Of a stretch of DNA of 64,000 nt, positions 25,748-37,850 are shown piece by piece. The position numbers and the translations under genes were made by a program. Below the pieces are notes generated by a model, which was not told the DNA's origin, did no database searches, and worked only from the letters and a program-made list of their open reading frames with translations. Positions within the stretch are counted from its first letter, which is position 1. The number at the start of each line of letters is the position of its first letter. The stretch spans positions 4,523,501 through 4,587,500 of the forward strand of contig NC_088179.1 of the NCBI RefSeq assembly GCF_028769735.1, written 5' to 3'. Origin of the DNA: Zonotrichia leucophrys gambelii. Taxonomy: Eukaryota; Chordata; Aves; Passeriformes; Passerellidae.

Positions 25748-28700
25748 CTACTCTGCAACAGGGCTTTTAAACATCTGCAGGATTGTCTTTTGCTTGTTCT
25801 TAGGCAGTGAACAAATATCATTTGTGTCACTGGTATTAACCACACAATTCAAAACCTTTCCTTCCTTGATGCTGGGGGATTTCACCCGGACCCTGGCAGG
25901 TGACTGCCAGTTTTCATTGCAGGAACCTTTCCTAGATTTGTGGTGATTGGTTTCAGCCTGACTTTTTGATCCCTTTGAGTCTTTTGTCCCCTTGGAGCTT
26001 CCCTTCCTGGCAGCAGAGTCTTTCCCAGAGCGAGGAGGTGGTTTGGTACGAAGCAGATACTCGTCAGGAGAGCCCTTCTGCCTGTTCAGTGTCCTCTCCT
26101 CCTTGTCCAGCTCCTTCTGCAGCTGCAGGGCCAAGAGCCTGTCCTGCTCCTCCTGCCTGCGCCTCTCATAGAACTCCTGCTCAAAGGCTCTTTGTGTCTG
26201 CAAGTTAAAATCATCCATCTGCTCTCCTTGGTCTTCTGCATTTTCTGAAAAGGTTCTTCTCCTCTTATCAAGCATGTCCAAGTCAATCATGGCATCAGCT
26301 GGGGCTTCCAATAGCTTCCTTTTGGGGGTCTCCCTAGAGTTCTGTGGCCTTTCTGGTGTCTCTGCATTTGAGTGTCCAGCCTCCTTCCCCAGACCAGGCA
26401 ACACGGTCTGGCTGTCAGACATCACACAATTCATTCCTAACTGACCAGAGGTACAAGTCTCATCAGCCTCTTCAAGGTTTACCCTTTGTTCATGTGTCAA
26501 ATTGCCACTGTCTGACTCAATTCCATCATCATCTCCATTGGATCTAAGAAGAACTGTCCTAGACCCTTCCCCTTCTGTGGTTCCATGAAGTGCATCTGGA
26601 ACTCCATCTTCTAAACCATTTGGTCCTGGTGCTTCTTCCTGCTTTGTGGCAGTTTCACCTGAAGCTGAGGCACTGAAATAGTTCATGCACGATTCCAAAA
26701 ATGAATCCTTAGCTGCAGAATCTTTATTTACACTGGTCAGCTGTGGAGACAGGGTTGGCATTTCCTCTTGCTCATCCTGCCCTGCAGAACTGCTGCCTTC
26801 ATTGCTGTTGGTCTCCTGAAGAAAACAGAGACACCACTAATGAAGTAAATTTATCAAAAGCCCAAACACTTCTCATGGCTGCATTGCCTGAGTGCTCTGG
26901 GACAGCAACTCAGATACTTCTCTTTTTAAAAAATACCTAACTGCTTAATAATAATGAAAATATTTGAAATAACTAATAATAATGCAGAATCCCAGCTAAA
27001 AGACTGAAACCTCTACAGCATTTTCCTTTTATCAGTGATTCAGACTAAATGTGCAAGCCTGCTCATCATCTTTGGAGGCCTTACAGGAATGATCAGACAG
27101 CCATGGAATGATGTAAATCAGGGTGCACCCTCCTCCAGCAGGCTCCAGAATTGCCAATCATGAATACCAAAAGTAGCTTAAAAAAGGCAGTATAACCTGC
27201 CCAGTGCCAATGTGCAAGGGGAATAGAGGACTGGAACCCTACAGGCAAGGGGAAAATATCCCATAATTGCCAACTGTGAGATTTGTAACAAAATGATTCC
27301 TGTTACCCCAGAGATAGAGTTGCTCCCTCCTCTTTTTGTGGTACTGGAGAACAATGCTGATCCCAACATACTGGAATTCTTTGGAGACAGATACCTTAAA
27401 AAGAAAAAAAGGATAAATATTTTATCCTTGAATTGTCAGTTCTTTGCATGATTCAAGTCTTCAGGCTCATTCTGACAAAAAACAACAAGAAGGCAAGTGT
27501 TTCCCTTCTCCTCCTATGAGGAAATGTTTTAAACTTCAAAATTTTCACATTTGTCCCAAATTATCTCAAGAAGCTGGCCTACAGCATTTTAAAGAAGCAA
27601 ATGGGGCAGAGAGACACTGAAAAAGGCTAATAATTAAAGAAACACTTGGCTGAATCCCTTACTTCTGAATGTCTCCAGAGTTGCTTGGTTTGTTCTTTGC
27701 CTTGCTCAGGAGCAGTGGGGATGTCTGAAGGGAGAGGCTGTGTGCTGGTGATGGGCTGCCAGGCACGTGTCCCTCAGGATCTTCATTCTTCCAGCCAAGT
27801 AAAAATAGCATTAGGTAAAGCAAAACACAACACAAACTGCAGAAACCTCAAGGAACTACTTGGGTTTTGATGCAGAATCTGTTACTGTTGTCCAAAGAAT
27901 TCTAGAACTGAGAGTTACAGATGGTTACAGAAAAAGAAATGTTACCTGCTCCTTACACCTTCCTGGATCTAACACTGAGGGACAGGAGGCTTTGCTCAAA
28001 TAAGAACACAGGTTTCATCATTGGGCAGCAAAAATTCAACTAAGCAAAACAAATTAATAAAACAAAAAAAACCCCCCAAAATGTAAGGTACATTTTCACT
28101 GTATGTATGGGTTACACATACTCATTTCTTCCAAAGAAGGATTTTAAAGAAGATGAGGAAAAGGAAGCATACAGCAAAAAATCAATGTTTTAAAATGTTT
28201 CACAATGAAAACATGCAGCACACATGGTGGATGCTGGATTTCAAGTGCATATTAGACAGGCTTCAAAAATTAATGGGGGGTGACAACAGCTTTCAACTAC
28301 AACTAAAATAAATTTGAACTATTCCAAATTTTAACATTTGCTCTGAGAAGTCCAAGTTGCTTGCACTATACTGATATTTGCTGCTGTCGCACTCAATCCT
28401 AACTCACCAGGCTGTTACTGAGCTGCCAGGCCAGCTCTTCATCCTGCTTCAGCTGCTTCTCCATCTCCTTCCTTCTCTCTTCTGCCAGCCTGTGCTCCTC
28501 CTCCTCCTCAGCCAGCAGCCTCTGGATGTACTCCTCACTGGCTTTGTTCTCCTCCTGCTCGTGTGCTCGCCTTTCTGCCTCCACCTACAGCAGGTGTTTG
28601 AAAAAATCCACCAGGTTATCCCCACTGCAGGGCCACACTTTACACCAGGACCTCTCAGCTGACACTGCTTAAACTTGAACCACTCACTGTTCACAAAATT

Positions 28701-31078
28701 CAGCAGCATTTCATTGCAGGAGCCTCAAAGATGTAAGGATCACATGGGTGCTGTGTGTGGAGCCTTGGGTTTGACCACAGCGTTAAACTTTTTGGTTTCT
28801 GTAAGATTATACGGTTAACCTGCAAGGTTAAACTCCATTGTTCACCTTCTCAAAGTGTTAATAACAAAGCTAAGATCTCCAAGTTGTACAGAGAAAGTGG
28901 GATCAGAATTCTGTCTAAGGCTGAATGCCAGCTGTCCCACAGCATTTGCTCAACCTGCTTTTATCATTACATATCCCAAAGACAGCACATCTCTCTTTTA
29001 GAAGAGTGCTGCTCTCTTGAAACATGCAAAACCCAAAGCAGCAGGCCAGGAATTTTACATCTGCCTTTCTTACAGCAGACATGCTGAGAGATCAGTTACC
29101 AGCAACTCCACAAGGAGAGCAAAGCACTTCAAGAATAAAGCTTTCTTTGGAAATTCCCCCCAGTCCTCTGCTCCATGTGATCCTGTAATCACCAGCAAGG
29201 GGCTCTCAGGGAAAGGTGCATTCCCACACATTCCAGCTCTAAATCTTAATTCTACTGTGTCTGAATTGGAGGAAGAATCCTTAAATAGGCCAAAATGGAG
29301 AATTTTAAAAAATCTTTTCATGATTTTCAAATATGCAAAGGTAACAGAGTGAACAAAGAACAGAGAAAATGCTCTGTGTTCATTACTGAAAGTTATCTAG
29401 TTGCAGTCTCTTACTTGGAGGGAAATCAAGAAGACAAATATAAAACCAAAGTCCAAATAGTTTCAAATTTCTACATTTGCTACTTTTATGTACATTGACT
29501 GAGAGATGAGGTAAGAGGTATAGATCAAGAATGTCAAATATATAGATCACCTCATGTCAAATACAAATAAATCTCTTCCACCAATTTAATTCATGATTCA
29601 GGAGTGACCAGTATGTCCTTGCAGCTGCAGTGCCCTTTTAAGTATCTTTATTATTAAATAAAATTACAGCTGTTTGTAGGAACAATTCAAATAACTGGAT
29701 ACAAAGCATTTATGCTTTTTAAACATATTTTTAGACTTACCTTACTAATCTCTGCTTCATATTCCTGCCTCAGCTCCCCAGGCTTGCTCAGCTGGTGCTG
29801 TGGCTTGGGGACACAGACTAGGAAGGAGAGGAAAAAACCAAAGTCAACAAACACAAAGTCATGACAGTCAGCAACAAAGGGTTTCAACAACAACAAAGGA
29901 TTTTAACCACAACAACAAAGGATTCATCATTCCCCTGTCATGGGAATGATTTGACTTAAATCAAGTGGTGTGATTGAAAAAAGGAAGGAATAAAGCAAAA
30001 AACACCAAGGAATAAAGTTTACACAGTAGAGAAGTGTGGTGTTACAGAGTGACAGGAACAGGCAGTGTTTCCCAAGCACTGTATAAAAAGCAAATACAAT
30101 GGAACAAGTCTCCCAGAGAAACTGTGGCTGCCCCACCCCTGGAAGTGTCCAAGACCAGCGTGGAAAGGTCTCACCCAACCCAAACCATTCTCTCATTCAT
30201 TCTCTGTTGGTACCCTGACCATAATTTGTGTATTTCACTCTCTTTGTGGAACACATTTCCCTAAGGCCAACCTATCAAAACGTCCGCCAAGGGCGCTTGC
30301 AACATCATAAACCCCAAAATCCTCCTTCAAAAAGGTAATCAGATCTCACTTCCTTCTCTCTGACACCACATCTTTCAGCTCACAGATTCTTGCATTGACT
30401 GAACCCTCTGGAATTTCAACCAAACTAACACCTGACAATCTTTTAACCACTTCACTCACTTGACAGTGATAAAGAAACACACCCACAGACTCAAACACTC
30501 TGCTTGCAGATGCTACAGTTGCAAATGAGCAACGAACAAGGCCAGGCACTGATAGCCCACACGAAAGGCATGAACAAATACCCACTGAAATCACCAACGT
30601 AATTTTTATCTTCTGTGCTACAAATCAAGGCATTGCCCACCTCTCTCCTGCCCCTTTTGCAGGAGAGCTCTGTCTCTGCCAGCAGTAACACACCTCTCTA
30701 TCCACAGCTCTGAAGCCACCCACAGCAATTCCTGTGACAAAGCAGAGACATGCCAGGACAAGTGACACTTCACTTACTTTCCTCATCCAAATCCTGCCCG
30801 TTCATCCTGCGCTCGCACTCCTCCGGGTAATCCTTCTGAATCTTCTCCCAGAGCTCCCAGTTGATCAGAGTGTTCCTGCGGGTGTTGTAGCGTGCCCAGG
30901 AAGAAACCCGACGCCGACAGAAGGGGCAAGAAAGGCTGGCCTTTTCCACTGTCATCTGGAAGCAGGAGTTGCACAGGGTATGGCTGCATGGCAGCGTGAC
31001 AGGCTCCACAAAGATCTCCATGCAAATCTGGCACAGGCAGTCGGACAAGGACAGCGGGGCTTTGGATTTCTTCGACAT
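25748..31078 (-). CDS. RNF168: RNF168, RING E3 ubiquitin ligase of the DNA-damage response
   Basis: RNF168 ubiquitylates histone H2A/H2AX at the K13/K15 site at double-strand breaks in the nucleus, which recruits 53BP1 and BRCA1-complex proteins. Six coding exons: 30778-31078, 29741-29817, 28408-28584, 27663-27724, 27307-27394 and 25748-26815. They add to 590 residues (human 571) and all phases agree. The C3HC4 RING uses C16, C19, C31, H33, C36, C39, C51 and C54, followed by an Arg patch (55-57). A Glu-rich helix with the first ubiquitin-binding region spans about 127-185. The short exons encode KNKPSNSGDIQK and YLSPKNSS, matching a conserved linker. The second MIU (about 445-475, EEQDRLLALQLQKELDKEE) is followed by the LRM2-like NRQKGSPDEYLLR. 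The C-terminus ends QKTILQMFKS. The 5' UTR continues to an acceptor at 31121. Confidence 0.96.
30085..30200 (+). mobile_element. CR1 LINE 3' fragment in RNF168 intron
   Basis: AAACTGTGGCTGCCCCACCC through CCCAACCCAAACCATTCTCT matches the terminal part of the CR1 3' end. It lies between coding exons 1 and 2 of RNF168. Confidence 0.75.
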
Positions 31079-31121
31079 GCTGGCTCGAGGTAGAGGAACA
31101 GCACTAGGACAACATCAGGGC

Positions 31122-32162
31122 CTGAAAGCAAAAAGAAACATTTAGGTTCCTTATGGGAAGTAAAATATAAAGGAAAATAGAAAATGTTTTACAGCTACTT
31201 CAGGAAAATGTTAGTGGAAGCTTAAGAAGCCTGCTTAAGTGGTTGCTTTTCTCAGGGCCTGAGAGATTCCTGAGGAAGAAGCAGAGCTTTACAGAAGTCA
31301 TAGAAAAACTGTACCAAGTTTTCCTACTGCACTTTCCTTTGAGCTGAAACAGATGCTTTGGGAATAGCAAGGAGAGGGGGAAAAAGAAGGTGAGCGTTCT
31401 TCCAGCCACCTCTGTTACTCCCCTCTTCTCCCTACCTATGGTAAGAGGCGCTGGATTTGTTACTCCATTTACCTTCACCTTCCATTCACTCATTTTTTCA
31501 GTATATGCACATATACTGTTACTCCCCTCTTCTCCCTATCTATGATAAGAGGTGCTGGATGTGTTATTCCAGTTACCTTCACCTTCCATTCACTCATTTT
31601 TTCAGTATATGCACATCCTTTGAGAGCTGCTTTTGGCACAAGCTTGCTTATAGCTTATTCTGAAGGTGAAATGCCCCAGAGCAGAGCAGCTTCTTCCTCA
31701 TTCATTTGCTGGCTTAAGGTATGACTACAAAGCTAAAATTCCTTTTTTTTCTTAAGATAAATGAAGAATTAAAACTTCAGCACCTTCTTGTATGACTTGA
31801 AACTGTGGGGGTCATCTGTCTCCTCACGCGATTTTTCCACTTGGCCCAGCAATACTGTAGGAGAGAAAACAAAGACACATACAGCAAAATAAAAAACCCA
31901 CTGATATTTAAGCTACAAGCTTCTTAAACAGGCAGCTTCAAAGACAGGAGGCCTTTGGAAAAAAAAAGGCTGCCATACCTCACAGAGAACTCTCCATGGA
32001 GACAAATACACGTTAAGGCGAGTTTTATGATTTCCGCTATTTTTATTGACAAAAAAAAACCAACCCGCAGGAGGTCGGTGCCCACGGAAAAGGGGTCCCT
32101 GTTCCCCCTGCGGGCCCGTCACCCCCAGCCCCTGAGGGTCCCAGCGCGGACTCGGCACCCAC
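31122..32162 (-). other. RNF168 intron in the 5' UTR
   Basis: About 1 kb between the first coding exon's acceptor and a candidate non-coding exon. It contains a 104-base tandem duplication (31412-31618) and nothing else recognisable. Confidence 0.5.
31412..31618. repeat. Two-copy tandem duplication, 104-base unit
   Basis: CTGTTACTCCCCTCTTCTCC starts at 31412 and again at 31516. Both units run through TCACTCATTTTTTCAGTATA with only scattered differences. Confidence 0.9.
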
Positions 32163-32420
32163 CGCTCCGGAGGCCGCCAAAGGCCGCGGCTCCCGCAATG
32201 GCGGCTGCGCTGCGCCCCGCCCCTCACTCAGGAGCTGTTCCCGCCGCCCGCCTCACGGCTCCGGCTCCGCCTCCTCCTCCTCCCGCTTCTCCTCCTTCTC
32301 CTTTCCTCCTTCCTTCTTCTCCTCCTCTTCTTCTGTCTCCTCCTTCTGCTCTGCCGCCTGCTCCGCCGAGCCTGCTGGGAGACACAGCCCTCAGAGGGAA
32401 GGCTGTTGTGATAGGTCGGG
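32090..32420 (-). promoter_or_regulatory. CpG-rich promoter and probable first exon of RNF168
   Basis: A CpG-rich block lies about 1 kb upstream of the RNF168 start codon. A plausible donor (GAGCG|GTGGGTG on the minus strand) ends a non-coding exon near 32163, and GCCGCCATTGCGGG upstream resembles a YY1/initiator element. A long pyrimidine-rich TCC/TTC tract (plus strand, about 32270-32345) adjoins it. Confidence 0.55.
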
Positions 32421-32514
32421 CGGGAATGGCTTCCCACAGCCAGAGGGCAGCGTTAGGCGGGATGGCAGGGATGAATCCTTCCCTGGGAGGGGGCTCAGGC
32501 CTGGCACAGCCTGG

Positions 32515-32600
32515 CCCGCGGAGCCGTGCCCAGCCCGGGACACCGCGGCCACCCCGGGCCTGGCAGTGCCCAAGGCCGGGCGGGCTTGGAGCCGGGCTCT
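32515..32600 (+). mobile_element. Possible decayed CR1 fragment
   Basis: GTGCCCAAGGCCGGGCGGGC and its surroundings match the order of the CR1 tail (a segment of type 'gtgcccaaggccaggctgga'), but in a CpG-rich, diverged form. Weak. Confidence 0.35.
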
Positions 32601-32625
32601 GCTCCCTGCCTTTGGTCCTTGGTTT

Positions 32626-33838
32626 TGTGAAAAATGCGTATTTTATGATTGGCTTTCTGCAAATATTAAAATGAATATTAGATGTGTTATGTTAGAAAGT
32701 GATGCTGTGTTAATTCTCTTAAGTAGTGTGTTAGCTATACTTCTAGGCTGTAACATAATGTTAAAATAGAAACTATGCTATGGAAGATACTTTTTTTTAA
32801 AAGAAAGGACTCGCAGCGAGATAGCAGCCACTGGACACCTGAATCTTTCAGAGAAAGAGAATTTATTGCTCTCTTATCAGAAGAAATTAACTTCTTCCTG
32901 CCTCCCTCAGTCCTGAAGAGCCGTCAGGATTCAGAAGAAGTTGACACTGACCTGACAGAATCCTTTGTTTGAATGGAATTTATGCATCATGTATGAGATG
33001 TGTGAAAAACGCCAATCACTTGTTTTTAAAATTTTAAAAGTTTAATAGTAATAAAATGGTTATAAAAATAGCGATACAATTAGAGTAATAATAATTTGGA
33101 CAAATTGAATTAGGACAATATGAGACAATAAAAACAAAGAATTACAGACAGTCTGGGTACCTTTTTCTGGGCAGCACAAGCCCGAAAAAGGACACACATT
33201 AACAGAGGATTAATCCTTAAAAACAATAACCTGTTGCATATTCATACACCTCATACATGATGCAGAAATTCCATTCAAATACAGGATTCTGTCTGGTCAT
33301 TGTCAGCTTCTCCCTCTGAATCTTAACAGTGCCTTCAAGGTGGGAAGAAGTTTGTTTCTTCTCATAAGAAGGCAATTATTTCTTTTTCTCTGAAAGATTC
33401 AGGTGTCCTGTGGCTGCTATCTCGCTGCGAGTCCTTTCTTTAAAAAAGTACCTTACATAGCATAGTTTCTATTTTAACATTTTTTTATAACTTTAAACTA
33501 TATTTAACACAGTACTTAAGAGAATTAGCACAGCATTGCTTTCTAACACAACATATATAATATTCATTTTAATATTTGCGAAAAGGCAAAAATAAAATAC
33601 ATGCATTTTTTACACATGTATGAATATGCAACAGGTTATTGTTTTTAAGGTTAATCCTCTATTAACGTGGGTCCTATTCGAGCTTATTTTGCCCAGAAAA
33701 AGGTATCCAGACATCCGTAACTCTTTGTTTTCATTGTCTCATATTGTCCTAATCCAAATTATTACTACTCATATTACTATTTTTATAACCATTTTATTAC
33801 TATTAAAATGTTAAACCCAAGTGATTGGCGTTTTTCCC
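32626..33838 (+). mobile_element. Family B LTR split by an inverted family B LTR
   Basis: The outer element starts TGTGAAAAATGCGTATTTTA at 32626 and runs to about 33000. It resumes at 33615 with GTATGAATATGCAACAGG and ends near GGCGTTTTTCCC at about 33838. The two parts sum to about 600 bases, the length of a complete family B LTR. GGTTT before and GGTGT after may be a decayed target duplication. The outer right edge lies about 24 bases from the SMCO1 exon 2 donor. Confidence 0.8.
33001..33614 (-). mobile_element. Inverted family B LTR nested in the outer copy
   Basis: Read on the minus strand it is a full family B LTR: it begins TGTAAAAAATGC and ends GGCGTTTTTCACA. Flanking AGATG/ACATG is compatible with a short imperfect target duplication within the outer LTR. 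Confidence 0.82.
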
Positions 33839-36807
33839 GGTGTGTTCCCTGGCCGAGCTCACCTGGCCGCAGGTGCCCAGGGCACTTCCCGCCTCAGGTC
33901 CTCCTCCAGCATCTCCTCCTGCCGGTCAAACTCGAGCTCCAGGCTCTGCAGGCTGGAGTCCAGCTGAGCGAACCGAGCCTCCAGGGACAGCAGCCTGCTT
34001 TCTACTCTGGGCGGTGGAAAACAACAGTAAGGGAATTTCAGAAGGATTTGGGGCTTTCTGCCGTGGCATTGCATTGTGAACAGCTTCAGACCCCGTTCTG
34101 GGGGTCCTCCCATGGTTTGTGAGAGCAAACAACACTAAAAGTCAAAGTTTGTTGTTACTTCTTTTTGGCTATTTCCTGGTGCAAAGATCCTGACATCTCC
34201 AAAAACAGCTGCAAAATTAGTATGTAGATATATCTGTGGCTCTCAACCATATGCATTAGCAGTGTCATGGGTTTTTCTCTAGCACATTTTGAGGTGATTT
34301 ATGCTTTTATTTGTAATGTCTTTTGAACCATTTTCATTTAACATTGAGCAGAACTTACCATTACTTGTCTGGTTAAAAATTATACAAATAATAAACAAGC
34401 CACCCGCAGTGGTTTTTTTAATAGGACTGTCCTTCCATGGAATGACTGTGATAAAAACTACTTCATAGCTTGTATTTATTAACTGCTTTTTCATTATTTG
34501 GTATCTGTTGTGGTTTCTCCTATTTAAAACTGTAAATTATAAAGATGAGGCTTTGAGCTGTAAGCCACTCCACTTTTGCTGAAGAAAGCTGCCTGGTTTA
34601 AAAGAACTTGCTGTATTGAGACAAGGTACAAGGGAATGCCAGGATTTATTTTTGTACCATTTCTCTCTTTCCTGGAGATACAGGGTGTGCTGGGCTTCTG
34701 TCACTGTGGGTGGTTTTTATAAACATAGTTTTCTCCACATTTTCCTTTTACCTGATTGACATCGAGGTGTGTTATTGAGAATCCTGAGGATCTGAGAGCT
34801 AATGTAAATAATTCAAAGTTCCTTCCTAAGTACTGAACATCTCAGTACTATGTAGTCAATAGTGATTTACTAGCAGAGCATCATCTACTCCTTACAGAAT
34901 TTTTTGTGATTTTTCTTTTTATTTTACTGGCAAAACTTCAGGCTGTATCAGCTAACAATAATTACACTATCAGCAAATATTATTACCTACAGATTTTTCC
35001 TTCTTTCATTCCTAGTTTGCTCCACTGCTTCTGTAAGGACAAAATACACAGCAGCTGGTGATGACATTAAAAGATAAAAAGCCAAAAAGAAAACCCTTCC
35101 AATATTCTTCCATTCTTTGACATGTATCCCATGGTATTTTAATGCCTGTCATAAGAGATGGACCAAAAATGCCATTTTTTCCTATCAGCAGTTCCTCCCT
35201 CTCCCTGCCTCCCCTTTCACCAAACCAAACCTTTCTTTGGATTCTGTCTGCAGCTGACCTGAATGAGGAGAAAATAAAGACTTCAACAGTGGCATATTTT
35301 ACTAAGTATCCCCGACCTTAATTCATTGTCTGGCCGATTGTGCAGATCCTTGTCTAACGATTTTCTGTTGTTTCCTGGGGCTAGAGGCTTCCTCTGCAGC
35401 CTGGTGAAGTTCCTCTTTCTGGTGTAGGACTCCTCTCGCTTCAGCAAGAATTTTGGGACAAAAATAGAACTTTAATTGGAAAACTAAGCTGGTGACATGT
35501 AGAAATGTAGGGAGTTGAGAAGAGCTGGAAGGATTGATGTGTCATAATTGGATTGAATCTGTCAGCACAGAGAGCAAGAGCAGAAACTGAGGTGAGTTGG
35601 GGTTTGCTATGAGTGACTTTCAGAGCTGGGCTGTCAGATAATGAGTGTTCTGCCCGGTGAATTGCTGGTTTGCAGCTTTTTATCATGGTAAATAAGCTTC
35701 CTCACAGCCCATTCTCCAACTTCCTCCTCTGCAAGTAAGAGTGAAGTTATCTAAGATCTCATCACTAATGCTACTCTCTGCAGCAGCAGTTCCTCAGCAG
35801 CCTTCAGTCCAATGTTTTACTATTTGACCAGTTTTGTCTCTCAAACATTGTTTTTATTGCCTGTCTGTAAATTAATCTTCTGTATTTTTAAGCACCTCCA
35901 ACAAACAGTTCAGCATTTGCCAGTTTTGAATCTAAAAATGTCTGCTCAGTTATACCACACTGAATTCCCACAGCTGTAAGTGAATTCTGATAGACTGAGT
36001 GCTGCTGCCTCTTGATCTAAGTTTGGAATGAAAAGAGGAAGAATGGATTAAACCTCCTGTTTTCATTTCCATCATGACCTCTGAACACTTTTCCCTTTAG
36101 TGTAAGTGAAGTTACCACTAAGTCAGTGACCTCTACCTCTGACTAGTGTACACACAAACCACATCCCCATTCTTTACCAGAAAGCTTTTCAAATTCCTGT
36201 CATTAGCACACAGAACATAATTGGAAGCCATGCAGTAGAAGCTCCAGCATTCCCAATTCTCTGCAAGTGTGGTTCTATGTGAAACATAATTTCTGCTATT
36301 CAGGCATTTACAGAAAATGACATTTTGGAGCTGTCACTCTGTGGGTTTGATTTTCCAGGCCAGTGCAGCATCCCACACTTCTCCAAGCTCTCCCCATTCC
36401 CTCACTCCATGGTATGTTAGACACACACTTCTCCAAGCAGTTTCCCACAGAATTAATTTTCAATTTTTTCTTTCAGGAGCTGTTTCACTGTTTCTCCCTC
36501 TGGTCAGGTCTCCAGTTGTTACTTTTGTGCTCACCATTGTGTGAATCAGAGTCACCCAGGCTGTGGGTGAACCAACAGTATGAGCAATATCTCAGCAAGA
36601 GGAACAGTTTCTTTCCCAGTCTGGCAGCTGTCTGTCTGTCAACACATAATCATTCATTTCCTGAGCAGAAGTACTGCATCCCATCAGCTGGGATACTCTT
36701 GACAGGGATCCTTTTCACTGCAGGTAAACCACAGTTGTATGTCTGACATCTGATTTCACTTTTAAATGTCTCAACACTGCATAGTTTGCCTTTAAATGTA
36801 AAATGTC

Positions 36808-36975
36808 ACAGAATCCCAGAATGGTTGGGGTTGGAAGAGCCCACCTCATTCCACCCCCTGCCATGGGTAGGGACACCTTCCCCTATCCCAGGTTGCTCCA
36901 AGCCCCATCCAACCTGGCCTTGGACACTTCCAGGGATGCAGGGGAAGCTACAGCTTCTGTGCCAGGGCCTCACCT
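36808..36975 (-). mobile_element. CR1 LINE 3' fragment
   Basis: CACAGAATCCCAGAATGGTT then GCCATGGGTAGGGACACCTT and CAAGCCCCATCCAACCTGGC, the reversed CR1 tail. Confidence 0.88.
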
Positions 36976-37439
36976 CCCTCTCAGTAATGTGAAGATCCAG
37001 AGAGTGAGGACAGTATCCTGCCTGCCTCTAACTGCTGCGAATTTCAGACCCTCTTTTGACTGTTTTTCCTGAAGATCCATGCTCATATCTTTGTAAAACT
37101 CTGAGCCACCCCCACTGGTGCCTGCTGCTGCACAGCCCAGCACGGAGCAGAGCCAGCAGGGGCAGCTGAGGCTGGATTGTTTTTCAGGAAGTCCATGAAC
37201 CTGTTGGTCACGTTCCTCTGCCAAGTGCAGGCTTTGGAAATGGAGGGTGAATCAGCATCACCTGATTCCCCAGTGATGGTGATTTGCTTTCCTTAAACTT
37301 TTAAGAAAGATCCATTCTTGGGTTTTTTTTTTTGCTCATGATAACCACTTACTCCTTATCTTTGAACTCTCCAGACTCTGAGGCATGGTCTGAAAATCAG
37401 AAGTTCACCTCAAATCCCCAATTAGAACAGCAAGGCTGA

Positions 37440-37850
37440 ATTTCACAGAAACACAGAATGTGCTGGGTTGGAAGAGATCCACAAGGATCCAACCCCACAG
37501 CAATCCCACCCTGTGCCTGAGAGCATTGTCCAAATGTTTCTTGAGCTTTGGCAGCTTTGGTGCTGTGACATTCCCTGGGAAGCCTCTTCAATGCCTGACC
37601 ATGCTCTGGGAGAACATTTTTCTAATATCCAACCTAAACCTCCCCTGACACAGCTTAAGGCCATTCCCCCAGGTCCTGTCACTGGTCCCCACAGAGATCA
37701 TTGTCTGTCCCTCCTCCTCCCTCATGAAGAAGCTGTAAACCTCAATGTCTCCCCTCAGCCTCCTCCAGGCTGAACAGCCCAAGTGCCCTCATGCAGCTGC
37801 AGCCCATGTGTGATGGAGCAAGTGCCCAAATCCTGCAGCAAACAGGCAGG
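37440..37850 (-). mobile_element. CR1 LINE 3' region
   Basis: About 400 bases of reversed CR1, from CACAGAAACACAGAATGTGC to AGGCTGAACAGCCCAAGTGC, of a different CR1 subfamily from the copy at 36808. Confidence 0.88.

Noticed and set aside
27700..27800. Earlier acceptor (CTGGAAG) for RNF168 exon 4
   Set aside because: CTCCCTTCAG at 27725-27734 has a better pyrimidine tract and gives phase 0, matching exon 3; the earlier site gives weaker context.
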